Source: Marinagarivorans sp. (GTDB lineage Bacteria > Pseudomonadota > Gammaproteobacteria > Pseudomonadales > Cellvibrionaceae). Taken from it: a stretch of DNA of 62,282 nucleotides. A program made the position numbers and the translations under genes. Location of the stretch: positions 1 to 62,282 of the forward strand of contig JANQJB010000122.1 in NCBI GenBank assembly GCA_028281865.1, given 5' to 3'. The notes under the pieces were generated by a model. The model was not told where the DNA came from, did no database searches, and saw only the letters and a list, made by a program, of their open reading frames with translations. Of the stretch, positions 8,940-19,819 are shown in pieces. Every line of letters starts with the position of its first letter. The stretch's first letter is position 1.

Positions 8940-11003
8940 TCACATTTTGAATGTGCTTATCAGTGTATCCAGTGAATGGCTAACATGACTGAGCTTATTG
9001 CTTGACTGTAATGTAGAACGTATGTGACCTGAGACGTTGCCAGAGTCTAATTTTATTTTCTGCGCTCTGTTATTGATATCGTTCGAAACTGTGCTTTGTT
9101 CCTCTGCGGCTACAGCAATCTGCCTGGAAATATCTGAAATTTGTTTCAGATAATCTTCAATAATATTTATTTTTTCCGCGCCCGAATTGACAATTTCTAC
9201 CGTTGTTTCGCCTTGAGTTTGTAAATTGACAACGTCAGAGACGGCGCGTTTGGAGTCACTTTGTAAAGTTTCAATTTGTTCGCGAATGATAACGGTAGAT
9301 TCATACGTGCGATTTGCTAAATTGCGAACTTCATCGGCAACAACTGAGAATCCGCGACCCATTTCGCCAGCTCTCGCTGCTTCGATGGATGCGTTTAGCG
9401 CAAGCAAACTCACTTGCCCGGCGATATCTTGAATGACATCTAATACTGATCCAATTTGAATGCTTTGCTGGTCCAATGACTGGATTGTTTCTGAGGTCTT
9501 GCCCAGGTTTGTAATTAAACTGCGAATATGCTCGTTACCTGTTGTTGCACTCTGAACGCCGTCAACAGAAGCATTGTGCGCATTTTGAGCGAGTTCGGCA
9601 GAGCGTGACGCGACATTGGCGACTTCTTGGATGGTGGCGCTCATTTCGTTAATTGATACGGATATGTTATCAGTAGATTCTAGCTGGCTATCCGAGAGCT
9701 CCATACTTTCGTTCATTGAGCTAGAGACTTCTTTAGAAACGTCATTTAGCAGTGTAATTTGCTCCTTGGTGTTACTGAGTGCATGATTAAAACTGTTAAT
9801 TAGTGAAGCAAATGCACGCTCGACTTCAGACAATTCGTCGCGGCTGTTGATTTCGGGCTTGTAGGTAAGGTCCTTTGTTTTGGCGAGCAAAAGTAGTTCG
9901 TTTACCAGTGTTTTTAGCGGAACTAAAATGCTGCGAATAATCAGCAGGGAAAATAAGCTAATGATGCTGACCACAGTTATCAATACTACCAAGGATAAAA
10001 ATACTTTGCGTTCTGCTTGAATAGTAAGGTTGTTAGTCTTTTCTGTAATGTATTCGCGTACGAAGGTATCGACTTGTAATAGGTTGTCGAAATCCTTTCT
10101 TGATTTTTCGTACCAAAGATTCCGATGAATAATTTCGTAAGTTTTTCCTCGCATCGAAGCTACGACGTTGGACACAAACTGCCTTTCTTGCGTGCTTTCA
10201 AAAATATTGGTAAAGGCATTATTAATTTCAGTGGGAGATAGTGTTTTAAAAAAATCAAAATGTGTCTTCCTCTGAGCAAGGTGCGTGGACATGCGTCGCA
10301 CCTTCGCTTGTGGTGTGTTTTTTAAATGCGTCACTCTGGCAACAATGCCAATGTCCAGGCTAAGCGTTTCCTTCGCTTGCGCAAGCTGAAAGTAAGCATT
10401 TGTGAGAAGTGTCAAATCTTTATTTTCTGCAGCAATAATTATTGTGTTTTTAAGACCTTGTATTAAATTGTTTGATAAGAAGGTGTAAGAACTAATCGTG
10501 TTTTGCATGGTTGTAGGGTTTTTATTAAGACCCTGAAGTACGAACTTTCGATTATTTTCGAAGCCATCGATTAGCTCACGGGCGTTGCTGATTTCTTTTA
10601 CCAGTGCTCCGAAATTTTGCAGTGTCGACCAGTTGGAATCAATCAGGTTGTTATATTGATTGAAAGTCGCATCCGTTGCCTTGATAAGCTGTTCAAATTC
10701 TTTTGTGTAACTTGAGTATTCTAGATGATCTTTTATGTTATTTAATTCGGATCCCTCCGGTTGTTCAGTTAAACTTTGGGTTAACCACATAGCAACGTCG
10801 CGTTCACGTTGCACAGCAGCGACAACTTGGCTGGATGTATCAAAATAACCCATTAATACACCAAGTTTTTGATACGATGCGAGTTCTTCCTTGGCGTCTA
10901 AGTAACGCGCGACGCATAAAAAACAGACTGCTAACAAAGGAATGAGAGTAAGCAGTATTATGCGGGCTTTAATCGTGATCTGATTTAAAAACAAAAAAAA
11001 CAC
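8940..11003 (-). CDS. methyl-accepting chemotaxis protein with NIT-type sensor domain
   Basis: A 687-residue chemoreceptor. TM1 is about residues 13-30 and TM2 about 335-357. Between them lies a large helical periplasmic domain that begins with [16 protein letters not shown], typical of the nitrate/nitrite-sensing (NIT) family. A HAMP segment follows TM2, then the cytoplasmic signalling coiled coil with the conserved tip ([18 protein letters not shown] and [13 protein letters not shown]). It would pass a periplasmic signal to CheA/CheW encoded elsewhere. No C-terminal CheR-docking pentapeptide is seen. The start is GTG at 11003; an ATG-only search would shorten TM1. Ligand is unknown; NIT is a family call, not proof of nitrate binding. 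Confidence 0.9.
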   Translation of the reverse strand: MFFLFLNQITIKARIILLTLIPLLAVCFLCVARYLDAKEELASYQKLGVLMGYFDTSSQVVAAVQRERDVAMWLTQSLTEQPEGSELNNIKDHLEYSSYTKEFEQLIKATDATFNQYNNLIDSNWSTLQNFGALVKEISNARELIDGFENNRKFVLQGLNKNPTTMQNTISSYTFLSNNLIQGLKNTIIIAAENKDLTLLTNAYFQLAQAKETLSLDIGIVARVTHLKNTPQAKVRRMSTHLAQRKTHFDFFKTLSPTEINNAFTNIFESTQERQFVSNVVASMRGKTYEIIHRNLWYEKSRKDFDNLLQVDTFVREYITEKTNNLTIQAERKVFLSLVVLITVVSIISLFSLLIIRSILVPLKTLVNELLLLAKTKDLTYKPEINSRDELSEVERAFASLINSFNHALSNTKEQITLLNDVSKEVSSSMNESMELSDSQLESTDNISVSINEMSATIQEVANVASRSAELAQNAHNASVDGVQSATTGNEHIRSLITNLGKTSETIQSLDQQSIQIGSVLDVIQDIAGQVSLLALNASIEAARAGEMGRGFSVVADEVRNLANRTYESTVIIREQIETLQSDSKRAVSDVVNLQTQGETTVEIVNSGAEKINIIEDYLKQISDISRQIAVAAEEQSTVSNDINNRAQKIKLDSGNVSGHIRSTLQSSNKLSHVSHSLDTLISTFKM

Positions 11004-11596
11004 CCCAGAAATACAATGATGGCGCCTTAAATTTAAAGTATAAGCTAAAAGCGGATATTTACCTGTATTTCGGGGTTGGAGGTAGTTACATTGGAATTGA
11101 TAGGATTTTTTTTAATTTCAATATTGGTAGTCTTATAAAATTTTAAGATATTCAGATGTATTTTTAGTCAGCGTATAGATATCAGTTGGCGCTTGCTCGT
11201 AAATCTATAACGCTTAAACCCGTAACATAGAGTCGTGATCTAAAATGCGGCTTGTGTGGCAACTCGGCCAAATAAGATATTCAATCTTTTACGATCTTCC
11301 TGACACGTTTGACTCAGCGTTAAATTCGCCACGCGAGCCGGGGTATGAAAGCGGCAGTACCGTATGCGAAATCGCAGCGGGATAAACGCGATGGAGCGCC
11401 GAGCTGCTATACCGGATAACGCAGGCTTCGTGCGAGTCGGCCTAATATGTTGTTACACCTGCTCTGCATAATGTTAAACTACGCGGTTTATGCGAATTGT
11501 TAGAGAGTATTTCTGTAGCCTAGCCGGGACAGGGCCGGGCACTATCAATTTTGTGTGTTATGTTCGGTGTTATCCGTTTGTCTGCAAATAGAGTCT
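11004..11596. other. gene-free interval upstream of accA
   Basis: About 590 bases between divergent genes. The part from about 11330 to 11450 is richer in G+C than its surroundings and holds a 24-codon frame with no recognisable family. I see no tRNA, no repeat and no convincing promoter hexamers. A decayed gene or a structured leader of accA are both possible. Confidence 0.4.
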
Positions 11597-12547
11597 ATGA
11601 ATTTAAATTACCTTAGTTTCGAGCAAGAAATAGCTGAGTTTGAAAGTAAAATCGAAGAGTTGCAACTTGTTGGCTCCGACAATGAGTTCGATATATCGGA
11701 AGAAATAGCCAAGTTGCGTGAGAAGTCTAACAAGGAAACAGAACGTATTTATTCTAACTTAACGCCTTGGCAAATTGTCCAAGTCGCGCGCCACCCTCAG
11801 CGCCCCTATAGCTCAGACTACATTAGTCGAATATTCGACGACTGGGACGAACTGCATGGCGACCGCCATTTTGGTGACGACAAATCCATCGTTGGTGGCG
11901 TTGCGCGCCTTGATGATAAGCCTGTAGTGGTGATTGGCGAGGAGAAAGGACGTAGTGTGCAAGACAAGGTAAACCGCAATTTTGGTATGCCCAAGCCCGA
12001 GGGGTATCGCAAGGCCTTGCGTTTAATGGAGATGGCGGAGCGCTTTAAACTACCTGTTTTCACGCTGATTGATACACCTGGAGCCTATCCGGGCATTGAC
12101 AGCGAGGAGCGCGGTATTAGTGAGGCAATAGCGAAAAATTTAGCGGTGATGTCGCGCTTGCGTACTCCTATTATATGTACAGTTATTGGTGAGGGCTCTT
12201 CTGGGGGGGCTTTGGCCATTGGTGTGGGGGATCAACTTAATATGTTGCAATATGCGACATACTTTGTCATTTCTCCGGAAGGATGTGCCAATATTATATG
12301 GAAAACCGTTGAGAAAGCTTCGCTCGCTGCGGAAGCCATGGGCGTTACGTCGTCGATTTTAGAAGAGCTTGGCATTGTTGACGAAACCATTCCTGAGCCT
12401 CTTGGTGGAGCGCACAGGGACATTGATGCGATGTCTGCAACCTTGCAAGAGAGATTGACGACGCAGATGTACGAACTAAGCGCAATCGATATTGAAGAGT
12501 TGCTTGAGAAGCGCTACCAGCGTCTGATGAATTACGGAAACCCATAG
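11597..12547 (+). CDS. accA: acetyl-CoA carboxylase carboxyltransferase subunit alpha
   Basis: A 316-residue protein of normal AccA length. With AccD it moves the carboxyl group from carboxybiotin to acetyl-CoA, the committed step of fatty acid synthesis. Seen: the N-terminal helix [16 protein letters not shown], then [14 protein letters not shown], the crotonase-like core [12 protein letters not shown] and the oxyanion loop [12 protein letters not shown] chose the ATG at 11597, which gives the family N-terminus; the longer frame from 11555 adds a non-conserved extension. Neither dnaE nor tilS, its common neighbours, is adjacent here. Confidence 0.98.
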   Translation: MNLNYLSFEQEIAEFESKIEELQLVGSDNEFDISEEIAKLREKSNKETERIYSNLTPWQIVQVARHPQRPYSSDYISRIFDDWDELHGDRHFGDDKSIVGGVARLDDKPVVVIGEEKGRSVQDKVNRNFGMPKPEGYRKALRLMEMAERFKLPVFTLIDTPGAYPGIDSEERGISEAIAKNLAVMSRLRTPIICTVIGEGSSGGALAIGVGDQLNMLQYATYFVISPEGCANIIWKTVEKASLAAEAMGVTSSILEELGIVDETIPEPLGGAHRDIDAMSATLQERLTTQMYELSAIDIEELLEKRYQRLMNYGNP

Positions 12548-12658
12548 CCGTGGGGCGGCTTTGCACAGCTAGGCATAGCTGCAAGTCATTTGCTGGAGAG
12601 AACTTAGCTGTGCTGAGTAGACAATAAATCGGATTTGATCGAATACCTAAATTAAATA

Positions 12659-13921
12659 ATGAAACCAGAAATTCTTGAATATATGACCGAGCTTGGGCGC
12701 AATGCGCGCAAAGCGGCAAGCGTATTAGCCGCTGCGGAAACCAAGCAGAAAAACGCCGCGTTGTTAGCGATAGCAGACGCTATTGATAGCCGTCGCAGTG
12801 CTTTGCATGACGCTAATCAAAAAGATTTGGAGCGAGGCAAAGCTAATGGGCTAGAAGCTGCGCTGCTCGACAGGTTGGAACTCACCGACGCGCGAATTGA
12901 TGCAATGATCGATGGCATAAAACAAATCTCAGCATTGCAGGATCCGATAGGCGAAGTCAGTGACATGTCCTATCGGCCGAGCGGAATCGAAGTTGGGAAA
13001 ATGCGAGTGCCGCTGGGTGTAATAGGCATAATTTATGAGTCGCGGCCAAATGTGACGGTCGATGCTGCCGCGCTGTGCCTGAAGTCTGGTAACGCGACTA
13101 TTTTGCGTGGTGGCAGCGAAGCTAATTTAAGTAATCGAGCCATTGCGGAGTGCATTGTCGAGGGCCTTGAACAGCAAGGTTTGCCAGGTGGGGCAGTGCA
13201 AGTCGTCGAGACAACGGATCGCGATGCGGTCGGTGCGTTAATAACAATGTCTGAATTTGTCGATGTGATCGTGCCGCGCGGAGGAAAGGGCTTAATCGAG
13301 CGCATTGCCAGTGACGCGCGCGTCCCAGTCATTAAACACCTCGACGGTGTGTGCCATGTTTATATCGACTCCGATGCAGATAGTGAAAAAGCTCATGCAA
13401 TTGCAGTCAACGCGAAGACACATCGCTACGGCGTCTGTAATGCTATGGAAACCTTGCTGATCGCAGAATCGTTAGCCGCGGAGGTACTTCCTCAGCTTGC
13501 CGAGGCTTATATCGCGAAAAACGTCGAGCTGCGGGTGTGCGAAAAAACGAAAGTGTTTTTGCCCGATGCGGTCTCCGCTTCTGAAGAAGACTGGTCCACT
13601 GAGTACTTAGGTCCAGTTTTATCAATAAAGCTAGTCGCGGGTGTGGAAGAAGCGATTGACCACATCAATCGCTACGGTTCTCAGCACACTGATGCCATCG
13701 TGACGGAAAACTATTCTTTGGCGCGACGATTTTTGCGCGAAGTTGATTCAAGTACCGTAATGGTGAATGCATCCACGCGCTTTGCCGATGGTTTTGAATA
13801 CGGTTTAGGTGCTGAAATTGGTATCTCTACTGATAAAATTCACGCTCGCGGCCCCGTTGGTGTCGAAGGCTTGACGTCGCAGAAATGGATCGTGTTGGGT
13901 GACGGGCAGATTCGCACGTGA
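12659..13921 (+). CDS. proA: gamma-glutamyl phosphate reductase
   Basis: A 420-residue NADPH-dependent reductase making glutamate-5-semialdehyde in proline synthesis. Signatures: [20 protein letters not shown] near the N-terminal third, the catalytic Cys in [14 protein letters not shown], and the C-terminal [22 protein letters not shown]. Full length and intact. It is followed by nadD after 11 bases, a pairing common in pseudomonads, and the two are probably cotranscribed. proB is not in the window. Confidence 0.98.
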   Translation: MKPEILEYMTELGRNARKAASVLAAAETKQKNAALLAIADAIDSRRSALHDANQKDLERGKANGLEAALLDRLELTDARIDAMIDGIKQISALQDPIGEVSDMSYRPSGIEVGKMRVPLGVIGIIYESRPNVTVDAAALCLKSGNATILRGGSEANLSNRAIAECIVEGLEQQGLPGGAVQVVETTDRDAVGALITMSEFVDVIVPRGGKGLIERIASDARVPVIKHLDGVCHVYIDSDADSEKAHAIAVNAKTHRYGVCNAMETLLIAESLAAEVLPQLAEAYIAKNVELRVCEKTKVFLPDAVSASEEDWSTEYLGPVLSIKLVAGVEEAIDHINRYGSQHTDAIVTENYSLARRFLREVDSSTVMVNASTRFADGFEYGLGAEIGISTDKIHARGPVGVEGLTSQKWIVLGDGQIRT

Positions 13922-13932
13922 GTTAGCTGAGT

Positions 13933-14637
13933 TTGGCAGAATATCCGTTGGTTCTAATCTTGGGCGGTAGCTTCGACCCAATTCACAATGGCCATTTGCA
14001 TTCGCTATGCGAAGTACAGAAGATAGTAAAGGCCGATGAAGTGATGCTGTTGCCCTGTGGAAACCCTCCGCATAAAAACTTGACTGATATCCAATCCGGG
14101 GAAGCTAATAGCGATTTGCGCCTGCAATTGTTAGGCTTGGCCCTTGATGGGCTAGAGCCGGAATTGAAAGCGCGTGTTGTGATTAACACATTGGAGTTGC
14201 AGAAGGCTTCTCGTTCTTACACGCTTGAGACTTTAAAAATACTGCGATCGCAATCTGAATATAAAAATAAACATTTACTCTGGTTAATCGGCATGGATGG
14301 TTTGGTTAGTCTAGATAGTTGGTATCGCTGGCGCGAACTCTTCAACTTTACCAGCTTTGTTGTAACCGATCGCCCCGGATATGCTCAACCGACCACAGGG
14401 CTAGTGGCTGAGGAGTTTGCTGAGCGGGAAATTCCTCCCGAGCAATTAAGGCAGTACAAACACGGAAAATTTTGCTTTTTAAATATTGAAGCTTTGCCAA
14501 TTTCTTCGAGCGAGATAAAAAAACAGTTAGCTAACCGAAATGCTGTAGGTGGTACTCTTATCGAAAGTGCGTTGCCTGCAAACGTACTGCAATACATTTA
14601 CGAAAAGAATTTTTATACCAATAAAAACTCTCTTTAA
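13933..14637 (+). CDS. nadD: nicotinate-nucleotide adenylyltransferase
   Basis: A 234-residue nucleotidyltransferase that makes deamido-NAD from nicotinate mononucleotide and ATP. The alpha/beta phosphodiesterase motif is GGSFDPIHNGHL near the start, LLPCGNPPHK follows, and the C-terminal ATP-binding motif is ISSSEIKKQL. The start must be TTG at 13933, because the frame has a stop at 13924-13926 and the next codons already encode the conserved N-terminus. It lies between proA and rsfS, the usual place in this lineage. Confidence 0.97.
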   Translation: MAEYPLVLILGGSFDPIHNGHLHSLCEVQKIVKADEVMLLPCGNPPHKNLTDIQSGEANSDLRLQLLGLALDGLEPELKARVVINTLELQKASRSYTLETLKILRSQSEYKNKHLLWLIGMDGLVSLDSWYRWRELFNFTSFVVTDRPGYAQPTTGLVAEEFAEREIPPEQLRQYKHGKFCFLNIEALPISSSEIKKQLANRNAVGGTLIESALPANVLQYIYEKNFYTNKNSL

Positions 14638-14668
14638 ATGAAACACTAATCGTAATAAATTTAAAACT

Positions 14669-15013
14669 ATGACCCAAACTCTTAAAAGTATTATTCGTGC
14701 GGCACTCGATGATGTGAAAGCCGACAATGTGGTTGAAATTGATGTTCAAGGTGTATCGGATGTCAGTGATTTATTGGTTATCGCGTCAGGCACGTCAAAC
14801 CGTCATGTGCGTTCGTTGGCTGCGAATGTGGTAGACGAAAGTAAAAAAGCTGGGTTTAGGCCGCTTGGAGTGGAGGGAGAAGATGTTGGCGACTGGGTTT
14901 TGGTCGATTTTGGTGACATCGTTGTCCATGTGATGCAACCTGAAACTCGCTCGTTCTATGAGTTGGAAAAGCTTTGGTCGAAAGTTCCCGCAAGTCGCAA
15001 ACAAGATCGATAA
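14669..15013 (+). CDS. rsfS: ribosomal silencing factor RsfS
   Basis: A 114-residue protein of the Iojap/YbeB family. It binds L14 on the 50S subunit and blocks subunit joining when nutrients are short. Seen: VSDVSDLLVIASGTSNRHVRSLA in the first half and GDWVLVDFGDIVVHVMQPETRSFYELE in the second. Length is normal. It stands 31 bases after nadD and 24 before rlmH, in the conserved rsfS-rlmH-mrdA-rodA order. Confidence 0.97.
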   Translation: MTQTLKSIIRAALDDVKADNVVEIDVQGVSDVSDLLVIASGTSNRHVRSLAANVVDESKKAGFRPLGVEGEDVGDWVLVDFGDIVVHVMQPETRSFYELEKLWSKVPASRKQDR

Positions 15014-15037
15014 CTTGTACTACCTAAAGAGTTGCAA

Positions 15038-15505
15038 GTGAAGACAAGTTTAGTTGCGGTCGGCCCGAAAATGCCGGGCTGGGTTGTAGAAGCTTATCGG
15101 GACTATGAAAAGCGCTTACCAAAGGAACTCAAGCCGCAATTAAAAGAACTTGCGCTGGCGCAACGTTCAAAGAAAAGCAACAGCGAAAAAATAAAACAAG
15201 ACGAGGGAAGGGCTATTTTGCAGCTTTTACCTGAAAATGAATTTGTTGTTGCGCTTGAGGTCAAAGGCGCATCTTGGAGTACCGAAAATCTGGCACATCA
15301 TCTAGATCGCTGGCGAATGGAGGGTCACAATGTTTCATTTGTTATCGGTGGGCCAGATGGTTTAAGCCAAGAATGCCTGCAGAGAGCGAATTGTTTGTGG
15401 TCGCTATCGGCTCTGACCTTGCCGCATCCGCTAGTACGTGTCATATTTATTGAACAATTGTATCGCGCGTGGAGCTTGCTGCAGAACCACCCCTATCACA
15501 AGTAA
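15038..15505 (+). CDS. rlmH: 23S rRNA (pseudouridine(1915)-N3)-methyltransferase
   Basis: A 155-residue SPOUT methyltransferase acting on helix 69 of 23S rRNA in assembled ribosomes. The knot region shows FVIGGPDGLS and SLSALTLPHPLVRVIFIEQLYRAWSLLQNHPYHK at the C-terminus. I placed the start at GTG 15038, six bases after AAAGAG, giving the standard N-terminus KTSLVAVGPKMP; a TTG at 15032 is in frame but touches the ribosome site. Confidence 0.97.
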   Translation: MKTSLVAVGPKMPGWVVEAYRDYEKRLPKELKPQLKELALAQRSKKSNSEKIKQDEGRAILQLLPENEFVVALEVKGASWSTENLAHHLDRWRMEGHNVSFVIGGPDGLSQECLQRANCLWSLSALTLPHPLVRVIFIEQLYRAWSLLQNHPYHK

Positions 15506-15540
15506 CACCGCCACGTTTAAAGTCTTATTTTAAGAGCTAT

Positions 15541-17457
15541 ATGCCAATTTACGGTTCTAAAGCCGATCGATCGCAATTCAAAAACTACCGGGATGAAGTC
15601 CGGATGTTTCGCCTCCGCATCGGTATGTCAATTGTGACTATTTTGGCTTTGGTTGGCATTTTGTTTTATCGGTTTTATGATCTGCAAATTGTTAATTATC
15701 AAGCTTACGTCACCGCATCTGATCGCAACCGAATTCACGTCAGACCCATTCCTCCAAAACGTGGTTTAATTTACGATCGCAATGGCGTATTGCTGGCGGA
15801 AAACAAACCCAGTTATACGCTAACGATCACCAAAGAACGTGTTAAAGATCTGGCTGAGACACTCGACAAGATAGGTGAGCTAGTTGAATTAAACCAGTCG
15901 GATCGCGATCGCTTTTACAAGGCACTTAAACGCGCCAGGCGGCCTTATGAGCCGGTGCCACTGCGCTTTAAACTGACGGAGCAAGAAATATCGCGCATAG
16001 CCGTTAATGAATACGAACTAAAGGGTATCCAGGTAAGTGCGCAGCTGGTGCGCCACTATCCCCATAAAGAGTTGTTTGCCCATACGACCGGCTATGTGGG
16101 GCGCATAAATAGTAAGGAATTGTCGCAGTTTACCGAGGAGGACCTCTGGCGCTACGGCGGTACACACAGTATTGGCAAAATTGGCTTAGAAAAATACTAC
16201 GAAGCGGATCTTATAGGCACGCCGGGTGAGGAGCAGGTTGAAACAAACGCTCACGGGCGTCTAATCCGGGTGCTCGATAGGCAAGACCCTGTTCCCGGTA
16301 AAGACCTGCATTTGCACATTGATATTGAGCTACAAAAAACGGCCGTTAATGCCTTGGGTGAGAATCGTGGCGCCGTTGTAGCGATAGACGTTGAAAGTGG
16401 CGGCGTGGTGGCAATGGTCAGTGCGCCGAGTTTCGACCCCAATCTATTTGTCACTGGTATTAGTTATCAAGACTATAGCGCGCTTAACGGTTCGCACGAC
16501 TTGCCGCTTTTCAATCGCACTGTGCAGGGCCAGTATCCACCGGGTTCAACATTAAAACCTATGCTTGGGCTCGGCGCACTGGAACAAAATACCGTAACGC
16601 CTGAGTGGACAATTCGCGATCCAGGTTTTTATCAAGTTGCAAATAGCGAGCGTATCTACCGTGACTGGAAAAGATGGGGTCACGGAAACAACGTCGATCT
16701 TCGCCAGGCAATCGAAGAGTCCTGTGATACTTATTTTTACGACCTTGCAATACGCATGGGTATCGATGTGATGCATCCTGTTGGTGCGCGTTTTGGCTTA
16801 GGTGAGTTAACCGGAATAGATATCCCCAACGAGCGTGAGGGGTTGTGGCCGTCAAGAGCCTGGAAACGAGGGGCAAGGGGTCTCCCTTGGTTTCCTGGTG
16901 ACAGCCTTAACGTGAGCATTGGGCAAGGTTTTGTGCTGACAACTCCACTGCAGTTGGCTGTGATGACGGCAACACTCGCTTCGCGAGGCGATCGCAAAAA
17001 GCCTCAGTTAGTCGAACGTGTTGGTGATAGCGAGGTGCTGCCCTGGTTGGAGAGCTTTTACGTGGCCGATGTAGAGCATTGGGATTATGTCTTTCTTTCC
17101 ATGCAAGGGGTTGTGCACGCCACACGGGGCACTGCAAAAGGAATTAGCGAAGGTATTAATTATAAGATCGCTGGAAAAACGGGTACTGCGCAAGTCGTCG
17201 GTATCGCGCAAGGTGAGGAATATGACCGCGAGGCAATTGACGAGCGCAATCGCGATCACGCTTTGTTTGTCGCATTTGCGCCGGTAAATGAACCCGAAAT
17301 AGCTATCGCGATAATTGTTGAGAACGGTGAAAGTGGATCCGGCGCTGCAGCGCCGATCGCGCGCAAGATGTTCGATACATGGTTCGTTATTCAGGGTAGT
17401 AGCTACATGCCAACGCCGGAAGATGCTGAGCTTAGCCAGGTTGAGGTTGTCGAGTGA
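15541..17457 (+). CDS. mrdA: penicillin-binding protein 2 (elongasome transpeptidase)
   Basis: A 638-residue class B PBP that cross-links peptidoglycan during rod elongation together with RodA. One TM helix lies near residues 23-43, then the dimerisation domain with PPKRGLIYDRNG. The transpeptidase domain carries SxxK as PPGSTLKPM, the second motif as SCDTYFYDLA, and KTG as AGKTGTAQV. The ATG at 15541 sits behind TAAGAG; the longer frame from 15469 overlaps rlmH and adds non-conserved residues. It overlaps rodA by four bases (GTGA), indicating translational coupling. Confidence 0.98.
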   Translation: MPIYGSKADRSQFKNYRDEVRMFRLRIGMSIVTILALVGILFYRFYDLQIVNYQAYVTASDRNRIHVRPIPPKRGLIYDRNGVLLAENKPSYTLTITKERVKDLAETLDKIGELVELNQSDRDRFYKALKRARRPYEPVPLRFKLTEQEISRIAVNEYELKGIQVSAQLVRHYPHKELFAHTTGYVGRINSKELSQFTEEDLWRYGGTHSIGKIGLEKYYEADLIGTPGEEQVETNAHGRLIRVLDRQDPVPGKDLHLHIDIELQKTAVNALGENRGAVVAIDVESGGVVAMVSAPSFDPNLFVTGISYQDYSALNGSHDLPLFNRTVQGQYPPGSTLKPMLGLGALEQNTVTPEWTIRDPGFYQVANSERIYRDWKRWGHGNNVDLRQAIEESCDTYFYDLAIRMGIDVMHPVGARFGLGELTGIDIPNEREGLWPSRAWKRGARGLPWFPGDSLNVSIGQGFVLTTPLQLAVMTATLASRGDRKKPQLVERVGDSEVLPWLESFYVADVEHWDYVFLSMQGVVHATRGTAKGISEGINYKIAGKTGTAQVVGIAQGEEYDREAIDERNRDHALFVAFAPVNEPEIAIAIIVENGESGSGAAAPIARKMFDTWFVIQGSSYMPTPEDAELSQVEVVE

Positions 17458-18608
17458 GGCGCGCAAAAGACTTTGTTCGACATCTTCCGGATTCTACCGA
17501 GCACCTGAAAAAGACCGAGAGTTTTTGGCGAATTGTTCATATCGACCCATTAATGCTAATCGGCCTCGCCATGTTAACGGCGTTCGGGCTAATCATACTT
17601 TACAGCGCTGGCGGGCAATCGGCTTACCTTATGAAACGCCAAATAGTTTTCTTTGCTATAGCCTATATCGTCATGTTTGGGGTGGCGCAGGTTAACTTAG
17701 ATTTTGTGCGGCGTTGGTCGGTATGGCTTTATTTGTTAGGCATAGTATTGCTTATCGGCGTGATTTTGTTTGGCGTGGGCGCCAAGGGTGCGCAGCGCTG
17801 GATTAGCCTGGGTTTCTTTCGTTTTCAACCCTCTGAAATATTGAAAATTGCTGTACCTCTCACAGTAGCTGCCTATTTTTCTGCGCGTGTTTTGCCTCCG
17901 AAAATTCCGCACGTAGTGGTGTGTTTAGCTATTGTTACGATTCCTGCTGTTCTAATTTTTGTACAACCCGACATGGGAACCGCGCTAATGGTTGCGGTTT
18001 CGGGTTTGATCGGCCTATTTCTCGCCGGCTTGCGCTGGCGCTATATAGGGTTTTCGCTGCTGCTCATTGCGGCAGCAAGTTGGCCGATGTGGAACTTCGT
18101 GATGCACGATTATCAAAAGCAGCGCGTGCTGACTTTGCTCGATCCTGAAGTTGATATACACGGGTCAGGATGGAACATTATCCAGTCGAAAACAGCAATT
18201 GGATCGGGCGGCGTGGACGGAAAAGGTTGGTTGCAAGGTACCCAGAGTCAACTTGACTTTCTCCCTGAGAGTCACACAGATTTTATTATCGCTGTTTTGG
18301 CAGAAGAATTTGGTTTGAAAGGTGTTGTCCTACTCTTAACTATTTACTTGTTTATCATTTTTCGTGGGCTTTTTATCGCGATAGCAGCGCAGACAACATT
18401 TAGTCGACTGCTCGCAGGCAGTGTCACAATGACGTTTTTTGTTTATGTATTTGTCAATATTGGTATGGTTGCTGGGCTCTTGCCGATTGTTGGTGTTCCT
18501 CTCCCGTTGGTGAGTTTAGGCGGCACTTCGTTGGTGACTTTAATGCTCGGTTTTGGCCTATTAATGGCTATAGCGACAGAGAAAAAACGTGTTTCGGTGA
18601 ACCTGTAG
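17454..18608 (+). CDS. rodA: SEDS peptidoglycan glycosyltransferase RodA
   Basis: A 384-residue polytopic inner-membrane protein with about ten TM helices that polymerises lipid II in the elongasome. Seen: YSAGGQSAYLMKRQ, GAKGAQRWISLGFFRFQPSE, FVQPDMGTALM with the essential Asp, FLPESHTDFIIAVLAEE, and GVPLPLVSLGGTSLV near the end. The start is GTG within the mrdA stop (GTGA). A short polar N-terminus precedes the first TM helix. Confidence 0.97.
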   Translation: MRRAKDFVRHLPDSTEHLKKTESFWRIVHIDPLMLIGLAMLTAFGLIILYSAGGQSAYLMKRQIVFFAIAYIVMFGVAQVNLDFVRRWSVWLYLLGIVLLIGVILFGVGAKGAQRWISLGFFRFQPSEILKIAVPLTVAAYFSARVLPPKIPHVVVCLAIVTIPAVLIFVQPDMGTALMVAVSGLIGLFLAGLRWRYIGFSLLLIAAASWPMWNFVMHDYQKQRVLTLLDPEVDIHGSGWNIIQSKTAIGSGGVDGKGWLQGTQSQLDFLPESHTDFIIAVLAEEFGLKGVVLLLTIYLFIIFRGLFIAIAAQTTFSRLLAGSVTMTFFVYVFVNIGMVAGLLPIVGVPLPLVSLGGTSLVTLMLGFGLLMAIATEKKRVSVNL

Positions 18609-18658
18609 CAGCTCGCTGCGTATATTGTTTATTAGCACTTTTGAATAGGAGAATAGGT

Positions 18659-19747
18659 GTGGGTCTAAAAACGTTACCTCAAGCAAATTACGGTTTCTTC
18701 GCAGTTGGTGTGACAACAAGTGGTTTATTAACAGTAGGTAAAGTGATTTTTAGGTTATTTTTTGTTTTGCTTGTTTGCTCTTCACACGCTTTTGCAAATG
18801 GCGATTATTCAAAGCACCAAGCAGCGCAATCCTTTGTCGATAAAATGGTTGCCGAGCATAAATTTGATCGAGCTTATGTGCAGGGCATTATCGACCAAGC
18901 AGAGCGCAAACAGTCGATTCTTGATGCGATAAGCCGTCCAGCCGAAAAACGCTTGCAGTGGCACGAGTATCGCGAAATTTTCTTAAAATCCGACCGTATC
19001 AATCAAGGTGTCAAGTTTTGGACGGAGAATAAAACCGCGCTTGAGCAGGCTGCGAGAGACTACGGTGTAGATCCGTCGATCGTTGTTGCCATTATCGGAG
19101 TCGAAACCCGCTATGGTCGTTTTATGGGAAATTATCGGGTAGTTGATGCGCTTACGACACTTGGGTTTGATTATCCTAGGAGAGCAAAATTCTTTACTAA
19201 GCAATTGGAAGAATTTTTACTTCTTGCGCGCGAACAAAAACAAAATCCGCTCGATTTGAAAGGCTCCTACGCCGGTGCGATGGGGTTTGGACAGTTTATC
19301 CCAAGCTCTTACCGTGCCTACGCGGTCGATTACGACAACGATGATTTCGCCGATATTTGGCAAAACAAAACTGATGCAATTGGCAGCGTAGCTAATTATT
19401 TTAAGGTGCATGGTTGGGTCGACGGTGAGCCTGTGATGCACCTTGCTTCTGCGCAAAGAAATGCTAGCCAAGACGAAGTGAATAAAACGAAACGGCCTTC
19501 AACACTTGTATCGACTTGGATGAAACGCGGCTACAGCCCAGCTGAATCGACGCTCTCGAATTCTCTTCCAGCGTTAGTGATGACTTTTGAGGAAAAAGCT
19601 GGAAAAGCTCACTGGTTTGCGTTCAATAATTTTTACGTGATTACGCGTTATAATCGCAGTCCGTTGTATGCGCGTGCAGTTTGGGAACTCAGCGAAGCTA
19701 TCCAAAATCAGTACAACCTTCAACTCGCCTCTGGAGCGGAAAGTTGA
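18659..19747 (+). CDS. mltB: membrane-bound lytic murein transglycosylase B
   Basis: A 362-residue lytic transglycosylase that cuts the glycan with 1,6-anhydro product formation. Seen: the catalytic Glu in IIGVETRYGRFMGNYRV, then SYAGAMGFGQFIPSSYRAYAVDYDNDDFADIW, typical of MltB/SLT3. The N-terminal region has a hydrophobic stretch (VIFRLFFVLLVCSSHAFA) that fits a cleaved or anchored signal; a clear lipobox is not visible, unlike E. coli MltB. I chose GTG at 18659, seven bases after AGGAG; the TTG at 18641 would place the Shine-Dalgarno inside the gene. It belongs to the mrdA-rodA cluster. Confidence 0.95.
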   Translation: MGLKTLPQANYGFFAVGVTTSGLLTVGKVIFRLFFVLLVCSSHAFANGDYSKHQAAQSFVDKMVAEHKFDRAYVQGIIDQAERKQSILDAISRPAEKRLQWHEYREIFLKSDRINQGVKFWTENKTALEQAARDYGVDPSIVVAIIGVETRYGRFMGNYRVVDALTTLGFDYPRRAKFFTKQLEEFLLLAREQKQNPLDLKGSYAGAMGFGQFIPSSYRAYAVDYDNDDFADIWQNKTDAIGSVANYFKVHGWVDGEPVMHLASAQRNASQDEVNKTKRPSTLVSTWMKRGYSPAESTLSNSLPALVMTFEEKAGKAHWFAFNNFYVITRYNRSPLYARAVWELSEAIQNQYNLQLASGAES

Positions 19748-19819
19748 AGCGCTAACCGAAAGGGATAAAATAAGCTAACTGGCTAAGCGCTAAGTATTCT
19801 CAGGTACAACAAAAATCTA

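Noticed and set aside
11345-11420. 24-codon frame in the accA leader
   Set aside because: Too short, no ribosome site, no family; counted as non-coding.
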